Positions 1 through 8,843 of a DNA stretch of 64,000 nt are shown piece after piece; position 1 is the stretch's first letter, and each line of letters starts with the position of its first letter. The notes below the pieces were generated by a model. The model had not been told where the DNA came from. It made no database searches and saw only the letters and a list, made by a program, of their open reading frames with translations. Both the position numbers and the translations under genes were made by a program. Source of the stretch: Verticillium longisporum (Eukaryota > Ascomycota > Sordariomycetes > Glomerellales > Plectosphaerellaceae); NCBI GenBank assembly GCA_019188255.1, contig JAETXT010000005.1:2914001-2978000 (forward strand), read 5' to 3'.

Positions 1-1865
1 TCACCTCGTTCTGGCCGTCGGGGCCGCAGGCGTCGCAGACCTCGACAAAGGTCGTATAGGTCGGCTTGTCGTCGGCGCAGCCGCAGAGCGGAGCGCGGAG
101 CTCGGTCGTGATGAGCTGCGCCGGGTTCGTCGGGCACACGGTCACGTAGGTGATGGTGGTCATGGTCTCGGTCGTGGGCCTTGCGTTCGCGTTGGCGTTG
201 GCGTTGGCGTTGGCGTTGGCGTTCGCGTTGGCGTTGGTGTTGGCGTGGGGGCGGCCGCCGCCCTCGCCCATGGCCGGCGCCGGCGCAGGAATCTCGTTCG
301 GTCCGCCAACGGTGCCGTAGAGGCTGACGAGGAAGTTGGAGGGGAGCGCGCGCTTGGCGCCGCGCGTCGGCCGGGTGCCGCCGCAGAACGAGGTGGCATT
401 GCCGGGGCAGGCAATGTTGCACTCGGCGCGGTTGGCGATGGCACGCGTCTCGCCGTCGAGCGAAGTGGCGCAGAGGCAGGAGTCTACGTGGACAGCGGCG
501 TAGCGACTGCCGGCGCAGAGAGCGACGCAGGTCTTGGGCGTCATGGCGGCCGACGTCTGCTTCAGCTGGAAGGTGGGGAAGCTGCTGGTCGAGGCGAAGC
601 AGCCGAGGAAGGCAAAGGGGCCGATGGCGGCTGGGTCGCGCGCCGGGACGATGGGGTCGGTCGCAGGGCTCTGCGGGCCAGCAGCGGGCGCCCGAGACGG
701 GGCGGACGCAGAAGGCCGGACGCCAGGAGGGAAGACGCCGGCAGGGACGCTGGAGGGCACCGGGAGTTTAGCGACGACGGCAGACGTGACGGCGGTGCCG
801 TTGTGGCCGGTGGGGAAGACGGTGACGAAGATGGTCGACGTCGTAGCCATGGTGGTCGTCGTCGTGGGCTCCACAGAGAGTGAGGGGGCGCCAGCACCGA
901 GGCTGCCGAGCTCAAAGACGTCAATGTAGTTGACCTCCCAGTACGCATTGGCATAGGCTTGCGGGTTGCTGGACACGTAGTCGACGCAGGTCGGCGCGAG
1001 ATCGCCACACTGGCCGTTCTGCCACTCGGCGCCGGCGTAGTCGCCGCAGAAGTTGGTCTGGATGACAATTCTCATGTTCGCGAAGTGCTTGTCCGTGTCG
1101 CAGCTGTTGCCGCCAAAGAGCGCCGAGGGGATACCCCAGGTCTCGGGCGTGGGTTTCTTGTGGATGATGTCGGCGGGGATGTTCTGTCTCGACCAGTGCC
1201 AGATCTTGATGTCGTCCTCGGTCCACTCCATGGCGTACACGCCACCCCCCACGGCATTGAAGGCGTCGCCGTAGCTAGCCTGGTTCAGAGGGTCTGCCGC
1301 GTAGCCGCACCCCGCATTGTTGTTGGTGCCGGGAGAGAGACAGTCGGTCGTCGTGGGCTGGCCCAGCACCTGGCCAGCGGCCTTGGGCAGCGTGCAGCCC
1401 TCGGAGGTGTGTCCCGACATGAGGTTCCTCGTGGCCAGGTTGGCGCCCTCGATGATGTCAATCTCGCCGCTGTTGGGCCAGTCGGGCCCGTACATCCAGA
1501 ACGCCGGCCACAGACCGCAGACGGAAGGAGGCATGTGGGCAAAGTCACCAATGAACAGGCCATGGTTGTACGCCTGCTTGCTCTCTAGGCGCACACTGGG
1601 GCGGCCCTCATCGACGGCGAATGTGTTGGTGTGGTCGACGCCAAGAATGACGGCTTGTGAGATGGGGTTGACCGAGTAGAGGCCCTGGCCCAGAGCATCG
1701 GGTTCGCTTTGGTATCTGGAAAACGGTCAGTGGGGGGTTCGGTCATGGAGCAACAACCAGCTAGACTCACCGGACAAAACCGTGGGAGGGGTCGTTTCCA
1801 TTGAACCAGTTGAAATCTGAGACGAAGGCGTCTCCAAAATAGGAGTGTGATAGACTGTAGGCCAT
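1..1865 (-). CDS. GH16 endo-1,3(4)-beta-glucanase with WSC domain (partial, runs off the window)
   Basis: Two exons, 1865-1771 and 1715-1, with a 55-bp intron (donor GTGAGT). About 600 residues are present and the reading frame is open at the window edge. The GH16 fold starts near residue 1 and carries the catalytic signature GEIDIIEG at about residue 112, whose two Glu are nucleophile and acid/base; the preceding text resembles fungal laminarinases (AHMPPSVCGLWPAFWMYGPD). A Cys-rich WSC domain follows at about residues 390-485, including the CFGGTRP-like end read here as SFCGGTRPTRG. Next comes an Asn-Ala repeat encoded by the GCGTTG tract at 184-242, then a Thr-rich, Cys-containing tail. 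GH16 enzymes cleave or remodel cell-wall beta-glucan, and WSC domains bind carbohydrate. The oddity is that the only good ATG (1865) gives MAYSLSHSYF with no signal peptide, so a further 5' exon may be missing from this model. Confidence 0.87.
184..242. repeat. GCGTTG hexanucleotide repeat inside the glucanase gene
   Basis: Roughly nine to ten tandem copies of GCGTTG or near variants on the + strand. On the - strand they encode an alternating Asn-Ala run in the linker after the WSC domain of the GH16 protein. Such an in-frame hexamer can change length without breaking the frame. Confidence 0.85.
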
Positions 1866-2488
1866 TGTATGTGTGTGTGTGTGTGCGTATTGTATGTGTG
1901 CGGGTTGGTTGTTGAGGGGATGATTGCTATGATACAGAGGAGGAGAAATGAAGAGCGAGATGAAGTGCGGCCATGATATAGCAGACGACGACGAGCAGTC
2001 GCTGGTCGTGTGCTATTCTGGACCACAAATTGGAATGTCGTCGTCGAGCGCGGGAATGGACTTTGGAGGCAAGTCGGGCGGCTGGGCGAGGCCACCGGCA
2101 TGTCGCCAACCAGGTGCCCAGGTGCCCAGGTGCCCAGGCGACCGGCATGGGCGCCCCCATGTCGCGTGGTAGACAAGAGCGCGTTGAGTGATTTTGAGGT
2201 CGAACAATGCTCACAATAGGCGCGCCGGGGGGGCTGCCGTCGTCAGGTTTGACGCGTGAAGGGGGGGGACGAGGCGCATGCCAGGGAGAGGGGTGGCATT
2301 CCAGAGGCGATGCCCGCCACCACGGGTCACCAACGGGTCACGGCAGACCATTGACGAAAATTCTCGAGAACAGGGGGTCTTCAAAGGGAGACAGGCAAAC
2401 CACTCAACACCATTCGCCGGCCGACCGGCCGACCGGCATGCGACGCCCACCATTGCCTCGGTTGCACGCCGGTGCACAGCACACGCAT
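1866..2488. other. Intergenic region between GH16 5' end and PEX12 3' end
   Basis: Presumed promoter and 5' leader of the GH16 gene and 3' flank of PEX12. It contains a GT dinucleotide tract (about 1867-1886) just upstream of the GH16 ATG and about three and a half copies of a 9-bp CCAGGTGCC-type repeat at 2110-2140. A short reading frame on the - strand near 1974 starts MAALHLALHF and stops after 15 codons; I could not splice it to the glucanase. No other coding signal seen. Confidence 0.6.
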
Positions 2489-3796
2489 CTAGACGATGAT
2501 TCGCCTCAGCCCCTCGGTCCCTCCCAGCACGCGGCGACCGGTGACGGCACAACGGCCGGCGCCGCTCTCCCACTTGGCCTGCTTGTCTTCCATAAAGGCC
2601 TCCTGCCTGGGATGCGCGCCCTCGAGCCAGCGATGGATGCATGAGTAGCAGTAGACGAAGCCCGTCTGGCAGGCTGTCGGCGTGACGATCTCGCTGGCGC
2701 ACACGGGGCACAGGGTCGTGTCTGTCGGCGCTGGGACGGTGTAGATGGGCAGCAGGGAGGGCGTGGCGATGGGGGCCGTCTCGGCGAGCGGCGCGCCGTC
2801 GCTGCTCTGCCTCTTCTCGGCACCTTCGGGCTTCTCAGCGGCGGTGGTGGTGGGCTTGCCGCCGTCTGGCTTGGCGGGCGTCGCCGGCATGCCCGAGACG
2901 ACGGGCGGTGGCAGGTCGAGGGCGTCGCCGGCCTTGCGCGACAGCTGCTTGGCAAAGTCGGAGGCGTGCCACCACTCGAGGAACTTGAGGGCGAAGATGC
3001 TGGCGGGCAGCAGGACGGAGAGGCTCGAGAGCAGGCGGGGGCCGACCTCGCGCGGGGCGAAGAAGGAGCGGATGCCGGGCGGGCGGCCCTGGGCCGTCGT
3101 CTTGGAGGTCATCAGGGCATCGATGGCGCGGTAGTCGTCGGCGTTCATGCGGCGCACACGGGTGCCGATGATCCACAGGAAGGGGTGGTGGTAGTTGGAA
3201 TTGTCGAAAAGGTAGGCGAGGTGGAAGGCGAGCACGGCGAACTGGTAGCCGGCGTTGACGGCGGGGTAGAGGGTGCGCAGGAAGCAGCGGTAGTAGTGCA
3301 GCAGGCGCTGCTTCATTGTCGGGTTCTCGGGCATGAGGGTGTAGGCGGCGCCGAGCAGGGCGCGCGGGGCGTTGACCTCGTAGGCGTCATCGAGTTTGCG
3401 CTTGAGATAGGGCAGGGCGACCGTGACGGCGAGGTTCTTCCAGACGTCGGAGGTGCGCAGGCGCAGGGCATCGCGGACGATGGCGGGCGCCGAGGCGTTG
3501 GCGCGGGGAATCTCGGCGTTGAGGGCCTTTTCCCGCTTGAGGCCGTAGAAGTGCTCGGTGAAGGAGCCGCGTCGGGTGCGCAGGTAGTGGCGCTCGACGA
3601 GGAGCATCAGCAGCGCGTGGAGCTCATCGAACGAGTTGAGCACGCGCAGCAGATAGCGGGGGTAGCGCTGCGTGGCGATGGTCAGGAGGTAGCGCAGGGT
3701 CGGCGGCAGCAGGCCGTTGAGCTGCTGTTCGGAGAGGAGCTCGAAGAGGGACGGCTTCTGCTCGTCGAAGGCCTGGAGGGCCGTCATGAACTCCAT
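2489..3796 (-). CDS. pex12: Peroxin-12, RING-type peroxisome assembly protein
   Basis: Single exon, 435 residues, starting at ATG 3796 ([10 protein letters not shown]). Residues 1-260 match the Pex2/Pex12 N-terminal membrane domain, with the conserved patches [20 protein letters not shown] and [10 protein letters not shown] and predicted membrane segments around 190-210 and 255-275. The C-terminal zinc-binding region reads CPVC...NPTA-like (here [21 protein letters not shown]), the usual degenerate RING of PEX12, which lacks some zinc ligands. PEX12 sits in the peroxisomal membrane with PEX2 and PEX10 and forms the ubiquitin ligase that recycles the import receptor PEX5. The linker before the RING is Pro/Ala/Lys-rich. 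Length is normal and the frame is intact, one of the undamaged genes here. Confidence 0.95.
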   Translation of the reverse strand: MEFMTALQAFDEQKPSLFELLSEQQLNGLLPPTLRYLLTIATQRYPRYLLRVLNSFDELHALLMLLVERHYLRTRRGSFTEHFYGLKREKALNAEIPRANASAPAIVRDALRLRTSDVWKNLAVTVALPYLKRKLDDAYEVNAPRALLGAAYTLMPENPTMKQRLLHYYRCFLRTLYPAVNAGYQFAVLAFHLAYLFDNSNYHHPFLWIIGTRVRRMNADDYRAIDALMTSKTTAQGRPPGIRSFFAPREVGPRLLSSLSVLLPASIFALKFLEWWHASDFAKQLSRKAGDALDLPPPVVSGMPATPAKPDGGKPTTTAAEKPEGAEKRQSSDGAPLAETAPIATPSLLPIYTVPAPTDTTLCPVCASEIVTPTACQTGFVYCYSCIHRWLEGAHPRQEAFMEDKQAKWESGAGRCAVTGRRVLGGTEGLRRIIV

Positions 3797-5479
3797 GGTC
3801 GGGGTAGGAGCTGGTCGGCGGGTGTTGATTGTTCTTCGCTATGAAGGAGGCATTGGGTCGGATGCAGTCGGATGCAGTCGGATGCAGCTGGGGTGGAGAG
3901 CGATCGGAATGCAGCAGAGGAGGCTGGAGGTGGTGATGCTGTTGCTGGTGTTTCCTTCTGGCGATGCGTGGGAGGGAAGGGACGCGAAAGTGGGTCGAGG
4001 ATTTGCCGAGGCAATTCCGTGCACGTGGGTGCTGCAGCGCAGCTCCTGCTCGCCATGGGTACCTACCTGCCTACTGCCTACTGCCTACTGCCTACCTGCC
4101 TACTGCCTACTGCCTACCTGCCTACCTGCCTACCTGCCTACCTGCCTACCTGCCTACCTGCCTACCTGCTAGGTACCTAGGTAGGTAGGTAAGGTAGGTA
4201 AGTTAGGTAGGAGGTAGGTAGGTAGGTAGGTAGGGTGCCATGTAATGAGACTGCATTGGTAGGGCCAGCAAACGGCGTGGTGAGAGGTGCTGCAGTACAG
4301 GCTGTGTCTGTTTCACCAAATTGGCGAGCCTGGCTTTGGGTGACATCTGTCGGCATCATTGGACTGGGCTTTGCAGTGACTACGTTTTGTGCTGTATACA
4401 TTTGATTGAGGCAGTATGATGGCATTTGGACGTCGGATTCTATAGAACCTACAACTAGCGCGGCTGTTATCAGGGACAGACAGCCTTGTGCCTGTTGTCA
4501 GATGAAGCAGTATAGGTTGCGAGTGCCGCGGGAATCTGGTCTACCTATGAAAGTGAGAGTGCAATACATGACATTGTAGATGCACCGGTCAGAGGTATTT
4601 GTCCCTTTTTAGCATTTGTCTCTTCTTGCTAGCATCGGTCATTTGACAGACGACCATCCAACTAGAACGAACATAGCTGGAAAAAGCACTGATGTAGAAG
4701 AACACACTGGTGAATTCACCCTTTTATCATATGATGAAATATAGTTTTGACTCAATTCATGAAATGATACCCCTCGCTGGACCCCATGTTGAAGAGTCTC
4801 TTTTCCACCTTGCATCACGAGGATGCAGCGCCGAGGAGAGAGTCGCTGAGATGCCGCCATGTGAAGCTGGAGACATCGAATGCGACGTGGGCTCCTCAGA
4901 AATAGGGGTAACAGCTCTCCATTGCTTGAATAGGAACAGCGCATGGGCATGATTTATTGTTACGCCGTCCCGATGCGCGATGCATCTGCAAATCCTACCC
5001 TGCCAGTGCTTACTCCCTCGACCCTGGCTGGGATCCCCCAAGGCCGTGCCTGGGCCCCACCACGACAGGGCTCTGCGGGGTCCTTCCCCACGCCGAGCAC
5101 CTTGAGCACTGACCTTGGCCTCCCGAGCCTCGGCTGCGGCTTCAGGGTCTCACGTCAGCCACGTCGTCTGCCTCTCACGCCTTCTCATCCACCGAGACAT
5201 ATCCATGCAGAGAGATGTACACCCACATTTGACGACGCGCCCCTCAGTCATTCTGTTGATTCACCGCACAAACAGTGTAAGGCTTCTCCATGGAAAATGC
5301 GCGCCGGTTGTCTGGCGAGGTCGACTGGCGCAGCTTTCACTGTGCACACGCATCTTATTCTGATATGATGCCCGAGCTGATCTGAGATAGACGCGCCAAA
5401 GCTCTATCGACAGCGTTACATTTCGTCAAAGAAAACGAACCTCAGTAAAAAAAGAAAAAAAAAAACCCCCCCCCACACA
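3797..5479. other. Intergenic region, no gene seen
   Basis: 1.7 kb between divergently transcribed PEX12 (-) and the thioesterase (+), so it should hold both promoters. It includes three copies of GGATGCAGTC (about 3858-3887) upstream of PEX12, the CCTACTG/CCTACCTG tract listed separately, and A-rich and C-rich runs at 5447-5475 right before the thioesterase ATG. Short reading frames across it have no recognisable protein features. Confidence 0.6.
4052..4235. repeat. CCTACTG/CCTACCTG then TAGG tetranucleotide tract
   Basis: The + strand runs through many copies of CCTACTG and CCTACCTG and then turns into (GGTA)n, meeting at a TAGGTACCTAGGTA palindrome near 4170-4185. The two arms are complementary, so the tract could form a hairpin or cruciform. 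Shorter relatives occur near 13650, 18280, 26640-26840, 27115-27160, 42725 and 52500-52730. Confidence 0.9.
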
Positions 5480-6060
5480 ATGAGTGACGAAAAGGAGCTC
5501 ACGCCCGAGGAGCGCCTCATCGAGTGGATGGGTCTCATCGCAGGCTTCCCCGACACCAAGGGCAACCCCGTACGTTGACCTCTCCAACCATCATCATCAC
5601 GACCCCTTTCCGACCTCCCCACCTAACACGTCCAGGACTGGATGAGCTCAACCCACCCGCACCTGACCCTCCACTCGACGGCCCTGCCCGGCACCTCGCC
5701 CGGCACCCAGCACCCGACGGCGACCTTTGCCTTCACCGTGCCCCCTCGCACGCCAACGGCCTCAACAACCTGCACGGCGGCGCCGCCGCCTCGCTCTTCG
5801 ACTACACGACCTCGCTGTCCCTCGCCCTCGTCGCCCGCCCCGGCGCCTGGCAGCACCTCGGCGTCTCCCGCACCCTCAACGTCACCTACCTGCGCCCCGT
5901 GCCCGTCGGCACCGACGTCCTCGTCGAGTGCGAGGTCGTCGCCGCCGGCAAGGTCCTCAGTGCCCTGCGCGGCACCATTCGGAGGAAGAGCGACGGCGCC
6001 ATCCTCGTCGTGTGCGAGCACCAAAAGTTTAACACGGATCCGCCGGCCGCCAAGATGTAG
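5480..6060 (+). CDS. Hotdog-fold acyl-CoA thioesterase (4HBT), apparent -1 frameshift
   Basis: Exon 1 5480-5569 (starts MSDEKELTPEERL), intron 5570-5635, exon 2 5636-6060. Exon 2 opens in the expected frame (DWMSSTHPHLTL...FAFTVPP), then the family's hallmark HGGAAASLFDYTTS and the tail GVSRTLNVTYLRPVPVGT continue in another frame. The switch falls on a run of five C at 5741-5745; six would join PP to SHANGLNNLHGG. With one base restored the exons total 516 nt, giving 171 residues, the usual size for fungal thioesterase-superfamily proteins like human ACOT13. The hotdog core binds and hydrolyses acyl-CoA, with the LHGG loop shaping the active site. The gene is convergent with the F-box gene downstream. 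Either a real lesion or an assembly deletion. Confidence 0.82.
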
Positions 6061-6133
6061 CTCGGGGTCGTGTTTGCGTTGCGTTGATGCCGGCGATCGA
6101 CGCTGACTGTCGGCTCGTCTTCTGGAGTACATA

Positions 6134-6247
6134 CAGACCATGGCCCGGCGTACACGTGGACCACAGGTGTCAATATGCAGGCCATGGCCCGGAGTCCATC
6201 TGGACCACAGGTGTCAATATGCAGACCATAACCCGGAGTCCATGTAG
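6134..6247. repeat. 44-bp tandem repeat, about 2.6 copies
   Basis: Copies begin at 6134, 6178 and 6222 with the core CCACAGGTGTCAATATGCAG; copies differ by a few bases (GCGTACACG versus GAGTCCATC). It occupies most of the 227-bp gap between the convergent thioesterase and F-box genes, so it probably lies in one or both 3' UTRs. Confidence 0.85.
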
Positions 6248-6287
6248 ATATCTTTGAGCCGTGCTCCTCTATAGAACACAAAACAAA

Positions 6288-8240
6288 TCATGATGCATGC
6301 CCGTTCTGCCCGTTGGGCGGCTGAAAATCGTTGAGCCGCGCAGACTCGTCAGGGTCATCAACCCCCTGCTGCTGCTGCTGCTCTGCCGCGCCCGGCGTCG
6401 TGGCATAATCGATATCCATGGGCTGCAGGAGAAAGCCCACCTCCTCCTCCACCTCGGCATCGTCCGCCTCGTTGGCATCCTCGACCTCGTCCTCGTCCTC
6501 CTCGTCATCGTCCTCGCCCCACTCGCCGACGACATAGTCCTCATCCCACTCCGAGTCGCTGTCACCGAGGAACCCGTCGACGAGCCCGATAAAGTCCTCG
6601 GCGAGGATTGTCGTCTCTTCCTGCCCGTCGGCGTCGAAGCGCGGGTCGGCCATCTTCCAAAACGCCGTCGGCCCCACGGGCCCGTGCTCGTCATAGTTGG
6701 CGTCGAACCAGTGGCCCACGACGCCGCCCGCCGCCCGCACGCCGCCCACCTGCACGCTCTCGCTGCGCCACCGCTCGTGGCCGTTGAAGACGCTGAACGA
6801 CGTCCAGCGGACCTCGCCCTCGCGCGTCAGGCGGACTGTGCCTTTGACTGGTCAGCATTAGGGGTGGGTCGGGGAGGAGGAAACAGTCATGGGTACAAGG
6901 GACAGAAAGAACACGCACCTCGGATGTCCGAGTCGGCATTGTTATCCCCCGAATCGTCCACCGCCCTCGACGTGCCCTCAAACCGCACAACCGGCAGCGC
7001 CTGTCCGTCGGCCTCGCCCGGCGGCTCAACGCCGACGACGCGAATCTTGACAATGATGAGTCGCGTCGCCTCCTCGACCTCGAGCGGCGCCCTCGGCTCC
7101 CCCGACGCCAGCGCCGTCTCGGGCTCGGCGGGGAAGTTGTAGGCGAAAAAGTCATTGTAGTCGATGAAGCAGACGACGCGCAGCCACGTGCCGCCGACGC
7201 CGTAGGGGTCCTCGAGCCCGGCGCTGCTGCCACGCGGCATCTTGGTCGTGCTCGGCGACGGCAGGGACAGCGGCGGCGGCGGCGGCGGCGCCATGCGGCC
7301 CGGCCCGCCGAGCCAGCTGCCGGGCCAGCTGCCGGCAAAGGGCATGTCCCAGCCGCCCCAGATGCTGCCGCCGGCGCGGGCCTGGCGCATGTTGGCGCCG
7401 AGGACGACCATGGCGGCCTCGACGCGCTCCCAGTCGATGCGGCCGCTGCCGTCCTCGACAAAGGGGCCCCAGAAGGTGCCGGCCGTGTGCTGGCGCAGGT
7501 CGTAGACCTTGGCGCAGGCGTAGGGGTGGACGCGGGCGCTGCGCGTGCGGCCGGCGTTGAGGATGGTGCGGCCGTAGAGGCAGTGCAGCTTGGCGCTCGC
7601 GGCGGCGAGGGCCCGGTCGGCCGCCGGCGGCTGGTGGCGGGCGCGGTGGAAGAGGGAGGAGCGCGTCAGGTAGGCGAGGCGTGCGGGCTCGTCCTTGAAG
7701 AGCTGGGCTGCGAGGGTTGCGTTGCGGGATGCGGCGTGCGTCGGCGCGATCGAGGCGGCGGGTCCACCGGCTGGTGATGCGTTGTGCAGCAGCTCGACGA
7801 GAGCGTCGTGCACAAAGCGCAGGGCGTCATCGCTGGGGACGCTTGGTGGCCGCGTGCAGAGGCGGTGCAGGCGGACAATGTCGTGAAGCATGGCTTCCCA
7901 GTCGAGACCTTTCTGTTCTGGGGGCATGTCCTGGCGAGGGCGTCAGCTTGCTTGTGTTGTCCATGAGGGGGCGAGGGGTGATGGAAGCGAGACCAACAAA
8001 GTAGTTGAGATAGATGTCTTTGCAGAGGTTCTGGTTGTTGACGACATAATCACGAAGAAAGCGGCATGTCCGCGACAGAGGACTGAGGTGTTGGGGTTTG
8101 AGCCACTGGAAAATGCCATGAAGCGTCTCCGCCGGCAGCAGCGTGAGGTGCAAGCGTGGTACTGGTACTGCATCATGATCATGAGGCCCGACGACGCCTT
8201 GGGGGGCCCTTGCGCCGCTCGAATCGACCGCCGCCGTCAT
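6288..8240 (-). CDS. F-box domain protein
   Basis: Three exons, 8240-7998, 7930-6919 and 6841-6288, 602 residues. Introns are 67 and 77 bp; the first has a weak GTTGGT donor and the second GTGCGT. The F-box lies at about residues 28-75 (LTLLPAETLHGIFQWLKPQH...CRFLRDYVV), which would bind SKP1 and place the protein in an SCF ubiquitin ligase as substrate receptor. The rest matches no domain I can name: a middle region with a Trp/Gly-rich stretch (FAGSWPGSWLGGPGRMA), a poly-Pro run, and a strongly acidic C-terminal segment (EDDDEEDEDEVED) before a Gln run. Frame is intact across all joins. Substrate unknown. Confidence 0.8.
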
Positions 8241-8843
8241 GGTGAACCGGAAAGCAGATTCGACCGTGGGAAGAGCAACGGCGAAGAGATGCCTTTGCGT
8301 TGGTTGACGAACGATGGACGAGCGCTAGACGAGCAAAGTGGATGGGATCATGTCGAGGTCCTTGGTCCACGTCCACGGCCCACGGCCTTCGAGGCGTGGA
8401 TCGTGAACCGATTATGTCATCACATTGTTGCTGACAGAACGCGGCAGGCGCTGGCAACAGAAAGCGGCAGGCGCCGGCAACAGTAAGCGGCAGGCGCTGG
8501 CAACAGAAAGCGGCAGGCGCTAGGCACCAGTACAGTACATGGTACATGGTACATGTACATGCACGCCCCTCGATTCTCCACACGGCCCCACCCGCGCCGA
8601 TGCCCCGCCTCAGGCCGGCAGCCATCCCCTTTGGCCTCCTTGATAGAAAACACGGCAGTCCGCATCATCACAATCGTGGTATTCGTACGATAGGGGTATA
8701 TAAGGGGTATTGTGAACAAGAACACGCCTGCTCCAGATGGAAGGAAAAGACAAACAAAGAAAAAGACAGACAGCCCAACACCCCCTATACCTCATTCCAC
8801 ATATGTATCAGTCAACATGTACGTGAAGCAGGCCCCCCCCTCC
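8241..8843. other. Gap between F-box 5' end and C2H2 regulator 3' end
   Basis: About 600 bp holding the F-box promoter and the 3' end of the next gene. Apart from the 23-bp repeat array listed separately and a short ACATGGT repeat near 8537-8560, I see no coding or RNA feature. Confidence 0.6.
8441..8523. repeat. 23-bp tandem repeat, about four copies
   Basis: Copies start at 8441, 8464, 8487 and 8510; consensus GCGGCAGGCGCTGGCAACAG plus three bases (AAA or TAA). It is head-to-tail without spacers, and lies roughly 200-280 bp upstream of the F-box start codon. Confidence 0.9.

Noticed and set aside
2966..3844. Long + strand frame opposite PEX12 (292 codons)
   Set aside because: Antisense shadow of a GC-rich conserved gene; composition is Gly/Glu/Val filler and there is no domain.
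4052..4235. Internal telomere-like repeat
   Set aside because: The unit is CCTA/CCTACTG, not the fungal CCCTAA, and it turns into its own complement.
8441..8523. Possible CRISPR array
   Set aside because: Repeats are contiguous with no spacers, and the genome is eukaryotic.
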